Shown here piece after piece: positions 8,723 through 16,865 of a stretch of DNA of 64,000 nt (the stretch's first letter is position 1; every line of letters begins with the position of its first letter). This DNA is from Pseudidiomarina halophila. GTDB taxonomy: Bacteria; Pseudomonadota; Gammaproteobacteria; Enterobacterales; Alteromonadaceae. The stretch lies in assembly GCF_003987215.1 (NCBI RefSeq), contig NZ_PIPW01000001.1, positions 1,178,001-1,242,000 on the forward strand, in the 5' to 3' direction. The notes beneath the pieces are model-generated. The model searched no databases and was not told where the DNA came from. It worked only from the letters and a program-made list of their open reading frames with translations. The translations under genes were made by a program, and so were the position numbers.

Positions 8723-9967
8723 TTAATGGTTGGCGGCGTAGGCTTCTACTTCGCGCCAGACGCGCAGAATATTCTCATTCAGAATCATTTTAATCTCGGC
8801 ATCTGAATAACCGCGGTCCATCAGGCCCTGAACCAGGTTAGGATAGCTAGATACGTCTTTTAAACCCACTGGCAGCGAGTCACCCACGCCATCATAATCT
8901 GAACCTATACCAACATGCTCGATACCCACCAGATCAACGACATAGTCAATGTGGTTAAGTACTTGTTCCAGGGTCGCATAGGGGAACGGGTTGTCAGCAC
9001 GCAATTCGGCAATACGTTGTTGGGCTGTTTCGCTCTCTTCACCGAACTCTTCGTTTACCTGGTCTACCTGCTGATTCAGCATGTCGCGCCAGCGGTTGGC
9101 TGCCTGGGTTACAAAGCTGGAACCAAAGTTGATCATAATCACACCACCGTTTTCAGCCAGGGCTTTGATCATCTCATCGCTCATGTTGCGTTCAAAACCA
9201 GGTGTATAACTGCGTAATGATGAATGCGAGGCGATCACCGGTGCTTTACTGATCTCAATGGTTTGCCAGAAAGCGTCGTCAGAAACGTGAGAGATATCCA
9301 CCATCATGCCGATATTATTCATCTCCACCACCAGCTCTTTACCAAATGGGCTTAAACCATCCCACTGGCGCCGGATATCGTAGGACGAATCAGCGATATG
9401 ATTTGATAATGAATGGGACAGGGTAATATAGCGGATACCACGGTCGTAGAATTCTTTAAGATTGGCCATATCGCCTTCTATCGGCGAGCCATTTTCCATA
9501 CCCAGGGCCAGCGAAATCAAGCCCTCTTCGTACTGTTGCATAACGTCGGCGACATTATAGGCCATCGCGAATTTTTCTGGTGCACGCCAGGCCAGCGCTT
9601 CCATACTATCGATCAGCTGATGGGCAAGTTGCTTACTTGCGCCCGGGGTTTGCTCCAGTTGCGCAGGAATATAAATCGACATAAACGGCACGTTCAGGCC
9701 GCCGGCAACCGCACGCGGGTAATCAAAGTCACCACCTTCGGTCGCTTTGCTGACATCGTCCCAGTGATTGTTCAAGCGGTACGGCACATCAATATGGGTA
9801 TCGATGATTAGGTTTTCCTGGGCCAGTTGTATTGCTCGTTCACTGGCGCTGTATTGCTTTTCATTGTTTACTGGCGCTGCCAACGCAGTTGAAACCGCCA
9901 TCGCTGTTGTCAGAACTGTAGTCAGACTTAGGGTGCTGACCTTACCGAACCATGCGTATTTGTTCAC
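8723..9967 (-). CDS. Secreted membrane-dipeptidase-like zinc peptidase (family M19)
   Basis: 414 residues from a GTG start preceded by GAGGA at 7 nt. A signal peptide occupies about residues 1-30 (cut after STALA), so the enzyme is exported. The binuclear zinc ligands of renal dipeptidases are visible: H58 and D60 (DTHIDVP), E158 (LGMENG), H227 (DISHVSD) and H248 (ASHSSLR), with a downstream Asp in GIGSDYDG. The family hydrolyses dipeptides, including some with D-residues. It is a single gene bounded by its own terminator. The likely role is periplasmic peptide scavenging, consistent with the peptide-based metabolism of many marine Alteromonadales. Confidence 0.88.
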   Translation of the reverse strand: MNKYAWFGKVSTLSLTTVLTTAMAVSTALAAPVNNEKQYSASERAIQLAQENLIIDTHIDVPYRLNNHWDDVSKATEGGDFDYPRAVAGGLNVPFMSIYIPAQLEQTPGASKQLAHQLIDSMEALAWRAPEKFAMAYNVADVMQQYEEGLISLALGMENGSPIEGDMANLKEFYDRGIRYITLSHSLSNHIADSSYDIRRQWDGLSPFGKELVVEMNNIGMMVDISHVSDDAFWQTIEISKAPVIASHSSLRSYTPGFERNMSDEMIKALAENGGVIMINFGSSFVTQAANRWRDMLNQQVDQVNEEFGEESETAQQRIAELRADNPFPYATLEQVLNHIDYVVDLVGIEHVGIGSDYDGVGDSLPVGLKDVSSYPNLVQGLMDRGYSDAEIKMILNENILRVWREVEAYAANH

Positions 9968-10049
9968 TGCACATTCCTCTGTAATTCAAAATTACGTTTT
10001 TATTGTGTTTTATAGTGAACAGCAGACTAGCACAACTATTTAACTAAAA

Positions 10050-10169
10050 TCACCCTGTCTTGATCCCGTTAAGCGCATGGTTCGTGGCAACGACCGCAGC
10101 TGCAGCTAAGATGCTGGCGACCGGGGCAAAGGTCAAAATAATCAGCCAAGTGGTTATTGAAGCAAACAT
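10050..10169 (-). CDS. 39-residue single-pass membrane protein (small ORF)
   Basis: An ATG at 10169 opens a 39-codon frame ending TGA. The product starts MFASITTWLIILTFAPVASI, continues with an Ala/Val-rich stretch and ends in a short polar tail (NHALNGIKTG). A GGAG Shine-Dalgarno lies 8 nt upstream and overlaps the stop codon of the 91-residue secreted protein gene, so the two are probably co-translated. One transmembrane helix (about residues 8-28) is predicted from hydrophobicity. I do not recognise it. Its spacing, ribosome binding site and composition support a real gene; function is unknown. Confidence 0.55.
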   Translation of the reverse strand: MFASITTWLIILTFAPVASILAAAAVVATNHALNGIKTG

Positions 10170-10174
10170 TATGA

Positions 10175-10450
10175 TTACTCCGGCTGAACCCGTTTCGAAC
10201 TCTCATTGATGTCATTTTGCGAAGCTTCAACTGACGCATAGACCACCACACGATAAGGGATTTCTTTGCGCATCTCGGCCAGATTATGGATACTTGAGCG
10301 CTTGGTCTGTAGCGTAAGCTGCTGCTTCACGATCTGAGTTTGCGCCGCCAATGACTGGCTTATCGCTTCATGCAACGTGGGTTGCTTGGCCAACGCTGGT
10401 GCAGCGAAAATTGACGAAACAATGGCCAGACTTAAAACTAACTTTTTCAT
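10175..10450 (-). CDS. Small secreted protein, unknown function
   Basis: 91 residues from an ATG preceded by AGGAG. A clear signal peptide (MKKLVLSLAIVSSIFAAPALA) is cut near residue 21. The mature part of about 70 residues is polar, has no cysteine and looks helical (Gln- and Ser-rich, QTQIVKQQLTLQTKRSS). It matches no family I recognise. The 39-residue membrane protein gene follows after 5 nt, and an operator-like palindrome lies in its promoter. A small periplasmic stress or adaptor protein is conceivable but unsupported. Confidence 0.7.
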   Translation of the reverse strand: MKKLVLSLAIVSSIFAAPALAKQPTLHEAISQSLAAQTQIVKQQLTLQTKRSSIHNLAEMRKEIPYRVVVYASVEASQNDINESSKRVQPE

Positions 10451-10517
10451 TTTGTTCTCCTAGCTTTGGTGTTGAATACTCACCGTCGTCACAACGGTAT
10501 GAGTTAAGTCGCTAGAA

Positions 10518-10546
10518 GTAATACAAAGGTTGTGCCAACTTTGTAA
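10518..10546 (-). promoter_or_regulatory. Promoter with operator-like palindrome upstream of the small secreted protein
   Basis: On the minus strand a weak -35 (TTACAA, 10541-10546) and -10 (TATTAC, 10518-10523) are 17 nt apart. An imperfect palindrome at 10523-10544 (ACAAA..GTTG/CAAC..TTTGT, one bulged base) fills the spacer, where a repressor would block RNA polymerase. The regulator is unknown. Confidence 0.35.
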
Positions 10547-10624
10547 GTGTTAACGCATCACGTTGTTTTACAAAGTTTTTATTTTTATTTTGAAGCTAGT
10601 TAAAGAAGTGCTGACTGGATTTCA

Positions 10625-11662
10625 CTACGTGTTTTCGACTATTTTTTGGTCAAAATCCTCACGCGCAGTGAGCACCAATGCCAAGCCTTCCCGTAGCAAC
10701 TGTTCAGCTGACTCTGCAGCGGGACCTTGTTGGCTCAACCATTGCCGCCAGCGCTTGGCACCCGGCTGTCCCTGAAACAGTCCCAGCATATGCCGGGCGA
10801 CGTGCCAACAACGCCCACCCTGCTCTAGGTGAGCCTGCATGTACGGGATCATTTGCTCGACCGCAGCCGCCTGGAAAGTAAAGTCAGCGGCCTCATTGGC
10901 AGGATTGTGTTGCGGTGCCGTGAGGAGCTCATCAAAGCAACCCAGGAAGGCGGGATTCTGGTAAGCCTCGCGCCCGATCATCACGCCGTCAACATGTTCC
11001 AGGTGAGTAGCGATAGCGCTGGCACTGGTAATGCCACCATTAATCATCATATGCAACTGCGGGTAACGTTGCTTAGCTTGATACACTCGCTCGTACTGTA
11101 ATGGTGGAATCTCACGATTTTGCTTCGGGCTTAAGCCCTGCAACCATGCCTTGCGAGCGTGCAGAGTAAGATGCTCAGACCCTGCTTCGCTGATGCTATC
11201 GATAAAGCGGTAAAGAAATTCATCGCTATCGAGCTCATCTATTCCGAGTCTGGTTTTTACCGAAATTCTTAATTCGGGCGCAGCCTGTCGCATCGCCTTT
11301 ATGCATGCAGCAACGACCTCCGGATCCGCCATCAGACAAGCGCCGAAGCTACCATTTTTAACCCGATCGGAAGGGCAACCTACGTTAATATCTACCCCTG
11401 CATAACCACGTTCGTAGGCCCGTGCCGCACACTCAGCCATAGCACCGGGGTCACTACCACCAAGCTGTAGCACAACAGGTTGTTCTGCAGGATTAAATGC
11501 AAGGAAATCATACTTACCGTAGATTATGGCGCCCGTTGTCACCATTTCCGTGAAAAGCACGGTTTCACTGGTAAATAAACGATGAAAATACCGACAGTGG
11601 CGGTCGGTCCAGTCCAGCATCGGGGCTACGGCAAGTGTCGGAGCTATGAGTTTCTGGACCAT
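10625..11662 (-). CDS. dusA: tRNA-dihydrouridine(20/20a) synthase
   Basis: 345 residues, a TIM-barrel flavoprotein. VAPMLDWTDRHCRYF near residue 12 is the DusA signature, and the catalytic cysteine sits in NVGCPSDRVKNGSFGA near residue 95. The enzyme reduces U20 and U20a in the D-loop of tRNA with NADPH and FMN. The DusA-specific WTDRHCR motif separates it from DusB and DusC. It is an apparently single gene with its own promoter, lying downstream of the amidase on the same strand. Confidence 0.96.
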   Translation of the reverse strand: MVQKLIAPTLAVAPMLDWTDRHCRYFHRLFTSETVLFTEMVTTGAIIYGKYDFLAFNPAEQPVVLQLGGSDPGAMAECAARAYERGYAGVDINVGCPSDRVKNGSFGACLMADPEVVAACIKAMRQAAPELRISVKTRLGIDELDSDEFLYRFIDSISEAGSEHLTLHARKAWLQGLSPKQNREIPPLQYERVYQAKQRYPQLHMMINGGITSASAIATHLEHVDGVMIGREAYQNPAFLGCFDELLTAPQHNPANEAADFTFQAAAVEQMIPYMQAHLEQGGRCWHVARHMLGLFQGQPGAKRWRQWLSQQGPAAESAEQLLREGLALVLTAREDFDQKIVENT

Positions 11663-11678
11663 GATAATCTCTGATAGT

Positions 11679-11720
11679 AAAGCGGAGGCCGTATTCTACG
11701 TTTTCGGCCTCGCTTTGCAA
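11679..11720 (-). promoter_or_regulatory. dusA promoter inside a GC-rich hairpin
   Basis: TTGCAA (11715-11720) and TAGAAT (11693-11698) are 16 nt apart on the minus strand. The same DNA carries an inverted repeat whose arms are 11679-11691 and 11705-11716 (AAAGCG..AGGCCG/CGGCCTCGCTTT). The hairpin could end amidase transcription, though only three T follow it, and it overlaps the dusA promoter. Confidence 0.45.
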
Positions 11721-11747
11721 GTTTGACTTACCTGCCTGATGGCAGAG

Positions 11748-13355
11748 CTAGTGGTCGCGCGGCATTAGCGGAGGTGCTTTACGCGCTTGAGTTACCTGTT
11801 CAAAACCATACGCAGCTTCAATCAGGGTGGCTTCGCTATTTGCCCCAGCGAAGAAACTTAAGCCGACCGGTAAATGCTGAACAAAGCCCATAGGCACAGT
11901 GATGTGCGGGTAGCCGGCAACCGCAGCCGGTGAACTCGCTGAGCCAAGGTAATGATCACCATTGATCAAGTCGATCTTCCATGCTGGTGCTGTGGTTGGT
12001 GCAATCAACAGATCAAGCTTGTGCGCCTTCAGTGTTGCGTCGATACCATCTACGCCAGCAGCTTGTTTAGCGCGTTTGAGCGCCGCTTCATATTCTTCCT
12101 GTTGCGCTTCGCTACGGGCGTCCGCCATGGTGAACAGCTCTTGCCCAAAGAATGGCATAATACTGTCAGCTTGAGCTTCGTTGGCGGCAATCAGATCCGC
12201 CAGGCTGCGATAAGGAGATTGCGGATGCTGGGCAAAATACGCCGCCATGTCAGCTTTGAATTCGTGTAACAGCACGGTGAATTCGTCCTGACCCCAGCCA
12301 CGACCATTCACGAATTCGATATCGTCTACGATAATGGCACCAGCGTTGCGCAGCGCCTCAAGTTGCGCGTCAAATACCGCATCAAGACCCGCATGATACC
12401 CCGTTAAGTCGCGCATAACGCCAATACGTTTGCCGCGTAAGCCATCGTCCTTCAAATGGGCTGTGAAATCTGTGTCAACTGCATAACCTGCGCTGTCCGC
12501 TGCATCTTTCCCCTGCATAGCTGCCAGCAGGTACACTGCGTCGCGCACCGAGCGCGCCATCGGCCCCGCGGTATCCTGACTGTGTGAAATTGGAATAATA
12601 CCGCTGCGGCTGATTAACCCAATGGTTGGCTTAATAGTAACGATACCGGTAACCGCCGCCGGACAGACCAGCGAACCATCGGTCTCAGTTCCTACCGCCA
12701 AGGGTATAAAGTTAGCACTCACTGCTGCAGCTGACCCAGCACTAGATCCGCAGGTGCTGCGGGTGGTGTCGAACGGGTTCTTTGTTTGTCCACCGACACT
12801 ACTCCAGCCAGAACTTGACGCGGTTGAACGAAAATTCGCCCATTCGCTTAAATTAGCCTTACCAATGATAATTGCACCAGCGTCCCGCAGGCGCTCAACC
12901 AAAAATGCATCCTGCGCCGGGAAGTGCTCTTTAAGTAACAATGAACCTGCGGTATTTGGCAGACCGTCGGCAGTGTCGATATTGTCTTTAAGCAGAACCG
13001 GGATCCCGTGCAACGGACCCCGCACCGTCCCGTTATCGCGTTCAGCGTCTAGATCACGGGCCAGCGCCAACGCTTGTTCCAGCGGTAACAACTGATTTAC
13101 CGCGCGCAAGTCAGCGCCGCGCTGGTTGTGTTGGGCGATTTGTTGATAGTAGTGGCGCACAATAGCTTCGGCATTAAGCTGTCCGTCTGCCATTGCTGCC
13201 TGCAATTCATCGACTTGTACTTCCTGATAGTCAAATTGGTAGTCAAAATCAGTTGCCGCAATGGCCTGACTTTGCCAAAGTAATCCGGCACTGAATAAGG
13301 TGATGAGAAGGCGGCGCCAGCTGCGGCGCTTAGGTTGATTCCCGATGGTTGTCAT
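11748..13355 (-). CDS. Secreted amidase-signature enzyme
   Basis: 535 residues with an N-terminal Arg-rich signal peptide (residues 1-33, ending SQAIA). The amidase-signature catalytic set is visible: Lys in PVLLKDNIDTADG, cis-Ser in STCGSSAGSAAA, and the nucleophile Ser in TETDGSLVCPA. The family hydrolyses amide bonds by a Ser-cisSer-Lys mechanism. GatA lacks a signal peptide and is encoded with gatB and gatC, so this is not the tRNA amidotransferase. Substrate unknown; an exported peptide or aryl amidase is plausible. It is divergent from zur and transcribed alone. Confidence 0.85.
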   Translation of the reverse strand: MTTIGNQPKRRSWRRLLITLFSAGLLWQSQAIAATDFDYQFDYQEVQVDELQAAMADGQLNAEAIVRHYYQQIAQHNQRGADLRAVNQLLPLEQALALARDLDAERDNGTVRGPLHGIPVLLKDNIDTADGLPNTAGSLLLKEHFPAQDAFLVERLRDAGAIIIGKANLSEWANFRSTASSSGWSSVGGQTKNPFDTTRSTCGSSAGSAAAVSANFIPLAVGTETDGSLVCPAAVTGIVTIKPTIGLISRSGIIPISHSQDTAGPMARSVRDAVYLLAAMQGKDAADSAGYAVDTDFTAHLKDDGLRGKRIGVMRDLTGYHAGLDAVFDAQLEALRNAGAIIVDDIEFVNGRGWGQDEFTVLLHEFKADMAAYFAQHPQSPYRSLADLIAANEAQADSIMPFFGQELFTMADARSEAQQEEYEAALKRAKQAAGVDGIDATLKAHKLDLLIAPTTAPAWKIDLINGDHYLGSASSPAAVAGYPHITVPMGFVQHLPVGLSFFAGANSEATLIEAAYGFEQVTQARKAPPLMPRDH

Positions 13356-13430
13356 TGTTGTTTTCCTGCTAAGAGTTAATCCATGGCATCAGTCTATCCC
13401 ATCGCAGACGAGCGTGGTAAACTTTGCGAT

Positions 13431-13871
13431 ATGACGTCAAAAGAAACCGCTCGACTGGTCACTAAGGCCGAAAAATTATGCGAACAACGAGGTGCGCGGC
13501 TAACTCCTGCGCGCCGCGAAGTGTTTGAGATCCTCGCTGCCGAAACTGGTGCTGTCGGTGCTTACGATTTGTTAGATAAGCTCAGATCCGCAGTGCCAAA
13601 TGCCAAGCCGCCGACCATTTATCGTGCGCTGGATTTTCTCCAGGAGCAGGGCTTCGTACACAAAATCACGTCATCTAACAGTTACGTTTTATGCAGCCAT
13701 TTCGACCATCAGCATCCGGTACAAATGTTAATTTGCGAGCGCTGTGGTTCCGTGCAGGAGATTCAGTCGGAAGGCGTCTACGATGCGCTACGCAAACAAG
13801 CGGAAGATCAGGGCTTTCAGGTGATCAGTCAATCCATCGAAGCACACGGTGTGTGCCGCGACTGCGCTTAA
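13431..13871 (+). CDS. zur: Zinc uptake regulator, Fur family
   Basis: 146 residues from the ATG at 13431. An in-frame ATG at 13383 would add 16 residues absent from E. coli Zur, whose start aligns with MTSKETARLVTKAEKLC. An N-terminal winged helix contains PPTIYRALDFLQEQGFVHKI, nearly identical to E. coli Zur. Zinc-site cysteines are C88, C102, C105, C142 and C145. With Zn bound, Zur represses zinc-uptake genes such as znuABC. An extended -10 (TGGTAAACT, 13415-13423) ends only 7 nt before the chosen ATG, hinting at a leaderless or very short-leader message. It overlaps dnaB by 3 nt, tail to tail. Confidence 0.9.
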   Translation: MTSKETARLVTKAEKLCEQRGARLTPARREVFEILAAETGAVGAYDLLDKLRSAVPNAKPPTIYRALDFLQEQGFVHKITSSNSYVLCSHFDHQHPVQMLICERCGSVQEIQSEGVYDALRKQAEDQGFQVISQSIEAHGVCRDCA

Positions 13872-15280
13872 TACTCGGGTCCGTCAGGGATCTCGTGTTT
13901 AGCGAGATTATCGAAACGTGAGTATTGCCCCTGGAATTTTAGCTTGATGGTGCCAATTGGCCCATTCCGTTGCTTACCAAGAATAACCTCAGCAATTCCT
14001 TTCTCCTCACTATCCGGATGATAAACTTCATCACGATAGATGAACATAATCACGTCGGCGTCCTGCTCAATAGAGCCTGACTCACGCAGATCCGAATTGA
14101 CCGGGCGGCGGTTTGAACGCTGTTCAAGTGAACGGTTTAGCTGCGACAAGGCTACCACAGGCACTTCCAGCTCCTTCGCCAGCGCTTTCAGGGAACGTGA
14201 AATCTCAGCAATTTCAAGGGTCCGGTTTTCAGACATGCCCGGTACCGTCATCAACTGCAGGTAATCCACCATGATGACGGATAAGCCACCATGTTCACGA
14301 AAAACGCGGCGCGCCCGTGAACGCACTTCAGTTGGCGTTAATCCTGAAGAGTCATCAATGTAGATATTATTGCGGTCTTTCAAAATTGAAATGGTTGATG
14401 CCACCCGGCTCCAGTCTTCTTCTTTTAACTGGCCATTACGAATACGCGTCTGGTCCACATGGCTTAATGACGCCATCATCCGCATCATGATTTGCTCGGA
14501 AGGCATCTCCAGACTAAACACCAGAACCGGTTTGTCCTCTTTCAGAGCAATATTTTCACAAAGGTTCATGGCGAAGGTGGTTTTACCCATTGATGGCCGC
14601 GCCGCCACAATAATCAAATCGGACGACTGCAGACCGGCGGTCATGCGATCTAAGTCAGTAAAGCCCGTTGAACGCCCGGTAACGCCATTTGGATTATTAC
14701 TGCGACTGAGTTCATCAATACGATCGACAGTACGCTGCAGGATAGGCGCGATGGCCTGAGGCCCTTCACTCGCGGTTGTGCGTTTTTCGGCGATGTGGAA
14801 AACTTTACTTTCCGCCAGGTCCAATAATTCAGCACTGCCGCGATTCTGCGTATCAAAACACGACTCGGCAATTTCATTGGAGGCGGCAATCATTTCCCGC
14901 AGGATTGCCCGCTCGCGGACGATCTGCGCATAAGCTCTTATGTTTGCGGCACTAGGAGTGTTTTTTGCGATCTCACCCAGGTAAGCGAAACCACCTACAT
15001 CTTTCAGTTCGCCTGCAGCCTCTAGCGTTTCAGAAACGGTAATCAGGTCAATCGGTTGATTTTGCTCCGATAACCGATGCATGGCGCGGAAAATAAGCCG
15101 GTGTCCGCGATGGTAAAAGTCATCGCTGATGATATCACCAGAAATCGCATCCCACGCCTGGTTGTCGAGCATTAAACCGCCTAATACCGATTGCTCTGCT
15201 TCAATCGAATGGGGGGGCGTTTTAATCGCAGCTAATTTAGCGTCGTTGCGTTGGTGCTTGTCCGGGCGGTTGCCTGCCAT
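13868..15280 (-). CDS. dnaB: Replicative DNA helicase DnaB
   Basis: 470 residues. The N-terminal domain binds DnaG (PPHSIEAEQSVLGGLMLDN is the hallmark). The RecA-like C-terminal motor has Walker A AARPSMGKTTFA near residue 230, Walker B VIMVDYLQLM, and the ALSQLNRSLEQR segment. It is the hexameric fork helicase. The start is the ATG at 15280 (MAGNRPDK, as in E. coli MAGNKP). An upstream in-frame ATG at 15322 lies on the far side of the -10 hexamer at 15314-15319. It converges with zur, stops overlapping. Confidence 0.98.
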   Translation of the reverse strand: MAGNRPDKHQRNDAKLAAIKTPPHSIEAEQSVLGGLMLDNQAWDAISGDIISDDFYHRGHRLIFRAMHRLSEQNQPIDLITVSETLEAAGELKDVGGFAYLGEIAKNTPSAANIRAYAQIVRERAILREMIAASNEIAESCFDTQNRGSAELLDLAESKVFHIAEKRTTASEGPQAIAPILQRTVDRIDELSRSNNPNGVTGRSTGFTDLDRMTAGLQSSDLIIVAARPSMGKTTFAMNLCENIALKEDKPVLVFSLEMPSEQIMMRMMASLSHVDQTRIRNGQLKEEDWSRVASTISILKDRNNIYIDDSSGLTPTEVRSRARRVFREHGGLSVIMVDYLQLMTVPGMSENRTLEIAEISRSLKALAKELEVPVVALSQLNRSLEQRSNRRPVNSDLRESGSIEQDADVIMFIYRDEVYHPDSEEKGIAEVILGKQRNGPIGTIKLKFQGQYSRFDNLAKHEIPDGPEY

Positions 15281-15313
15281 AGCTCTCTCAGGTGAATCGG
15301 AAGAATGGGTACG

Positions 15314-15319
15314 ACTATA
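15314..15319 (-). promoter_or_regulatory. dnaB -10 element
   Basis: TATAGT on the minus strand, placing transcription start near 15307, 27 nt before the dnaB ATG. No good -35 is visible at 16-18 nt. Confidence 0.4.
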
Positions 15320-15341
15320 CAAAAACCTGAGGACGGAGGGA

Positions 15342-15363
15342 AGCGGATCCGCACGGATCCGCT
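15342..15363. terminator. Perfect 10-bp inverted repeat downstream of the DUF4097 gene
   Basis: AGCGGATCCG and CGGATCCGCT flank a 2-nt centre, 9 nt after the DUF4097 stop codon. On the minus strand no T-run follows, so it may be a Rho-assisted or weak terminator for the sigma-factor operon, or a protein-binding palindrome. Assignment as terminator rests on position. Confidence 0.4.
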
Positions 15364-15372
15364 CCTTATTGG

Positions 15373-16341
15373 TTATTTTTTACGAATGATGATATCGCCA
15401 CTCATGGTCGTGAGTTCAATGTTACCTGCGCCACTACCCACTTTGGTATTCAGATGGGCACCAACGCCCCACTTTGATTCCTCAGCTTGCGCGTTATTAA
15501 GCTTGTTAACGATATCGCCACCGCCGCTGACATTCGCCTCAAGGTTTGCATTCACGGCCCCGGCGAAAATCAGTTCTACATCGCCGCTGACCGAGTTTCC
15601 CTCAATCCGGCCATTATCTGCCAGGTTCAAGCTAGCTTGCACGTCGCCACTGACTGACTTTAAAACCAGCCGGGTAATCGTTTGCAAATTAAGATCGACA
15701 TCCCCGGAGACACTTTCTGCAGAAATTTCACGTGCTGAGGTGGTCGCCTGCACATCACCGCTTGTTGAAGCATAGCTCGCTTTATCAGCTGCACCGTCGC
15801 GGTCGATGATATCGCCGCTGACTGATTTCAAAGCAATACCACCCGCTAAACCTCTACTGATCACGTCGCCGCTTACGGTCGAAAGTCTGATGTCACCAGT
15901 CAGGTTAGTCGCATCAATGTCGCCGCTCACGGTATTTACACGGATCTCACTGTTAAAGTCAGACAGGGCAAAGTCACTTGATACACCGCTCACGTGTAGC
16001 TCAGCAGTACGTGGCAGGTGCACGGTTAAATCACTCACGTCATTACCAGAAAAGTTTCCGCCATTTGGCATCTCAACCCGTATGGTCAAGTTGCTACCAT
16101 CGAGCTCAAAGGTGAACCCCGTCGCATACTCATCAAGTTGTCCTTTGACTTCGGCGTAATTCGTGTCCGAGCCAATAATTTGGACTTCGCCACGCATGTT
16201 TTCGATATTCACCACGACATCAGCGGGAACTTCAAGTTGCTGGTCGACAGTTTCCTGCTGCGCCAGAGCACTGGTCGATAGCAAACTAAACCCCATCAAC
16301 AAACTCGCACTGAGCACTAAATTTGTCATTGTCTTCATCAT
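15373..16341 (-). CDS. DUF4097-type beta-helical repeat protein, secreted
   Basis: 322 residues with a signal peptide (cleaved after STALA, near residue 27). The mature part is a ladder of short repeats of the form [T/S]VSGD[V/I], with around ten VSGD or closely related turns between residues 130 and 320. This is characteristic of DUF4097 and head-GIN-type right-handed beta-solenoids. No catalytic residues are evident. It follows the anti-sigma-like gene after 14 nt in an ECF operon, so it probably acts in or senses the envelope. Closest family matches elsewhere are described as putative adhesins, but this is not functional proof. Confidence 0.8.
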   Translation of the reverse strand: MMKTMTNLVLSASLLMGFSLLSTSALAQQETVDQQLEVPADVVVNIENMRGEVQIIGSDTNYAEVKGQLDEYATGFTFELDGSNLTIRVEMPNGGNFSGNDVSDLTVHLPRTAELHVSGVSSDFALSDFNSEIRVNTVSGDIDATNLTGDIRLSTVSGDVISRGLAGGIALKSVSGDIIDRDGAADKASYASTSGDVQATTSAREISAESVSGDVDLNLQTITRLVLKSVSGDVQASLNLADNGRIEGNSVSGDVELIFAGAVNANLEANVSGGGDIVNKLNNAQAEESKWGVGAHLNTKVGSGAGNIELTTMSGDIIIRKK

Positions 16342-16355
16342 AAATTCCTCGTTAG

Positions 16356-16865
16356 TTAAACTTGTTGTAACGGTTCATTGACCTTGAACTGCGATTCCAG
16401 CAGTTCCAGCTCTTTGCTGTACAGCCATTGCAATAATTGCCACAGCTGCTGATTGTTAGGTTCTTGCACGAGTTGTGCACTCACCTCTTTAATACTTGCC
16501 TGAATTTGTCCCAGCTCCTGCTCGAGGTAACTACTTTGCCCATCCCAGCCCACGGTCTGATAGTGAATTAACAGCTGTTGCTTTTGTTGTTCATGTTGCT
16601 GATTGAGCATGGTCAACAGCAGCTCTGCCTGCGGCGTAGCAGTGCCCGAGTCAGGTTGCATGCTATTAAAAGTAATCAACCCCACCGCGAGTACCGTGCA
16701 GGCAGCGCTGGCCCAGACCCAGTTCAGCCATTTACCTGAGCGCTGGCTCCGCCGCGTGATACTGTGTTCAATACCCCGCCATAAATCCTCACGGGGTTGT
16801 GGCGCTTGTTTTCCTGCGGCGGCGTCCTGCACAAGCTGGTTTAACTTCTCATTCGCTGTGGTCAT
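16356..16865 (-). CDS. Anti-sigma-factor-like single-pass membrane protein
   Basis: 169 residues. A cytoplasmic N-terminus of about 45 residues (including PREDLWRGIEHSITRR) precedes one transmembrane helix at about 46-65 (LNWVWASAACTVLAVGLITF). A Gln/Leu-rich, probably helical, periplasmic domain follows. No zinc HxxxCxxC motif is seen. The gene overlaps the end of the ECF sigma gene by 17 nt, the usual arrangement for a cognate anti-sigma factor. I infer that it holds the sigma factor at the membrane; the sequence alone does not show binding. Confidence 0.7.
   Translation of the reverse strand: MTTANEKLNQLVQDAAAGKQAPQPREDLWRGIEHSITRRSQRSGKWLNWVWASAACTVLAVGLITFNSMQPDSGTATPQAELLLTMLNQQHEQQKQQLLIHYQTVGWDGQSSYLEQELGQIQASIKEVSAQLVQEPNNQQLWQLLQWLYSKELELLESQFKVNEPLQQV

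Noticed and set aside
12622-13095. A plus-strand open frame opposite the amidase gene
   Set aside because: Antisense to a gene with intact catalytic motifs; no start signals.
13868-15322. Longer DnaB and other longer N-termini (BCCT 3240, PepA 26961, FolK 55250, PutA 45364)
   Set aside because: The extra residues do not match orthologues, and the internal starts have better ribosome binding sites or lie downstream of the likely promoters.
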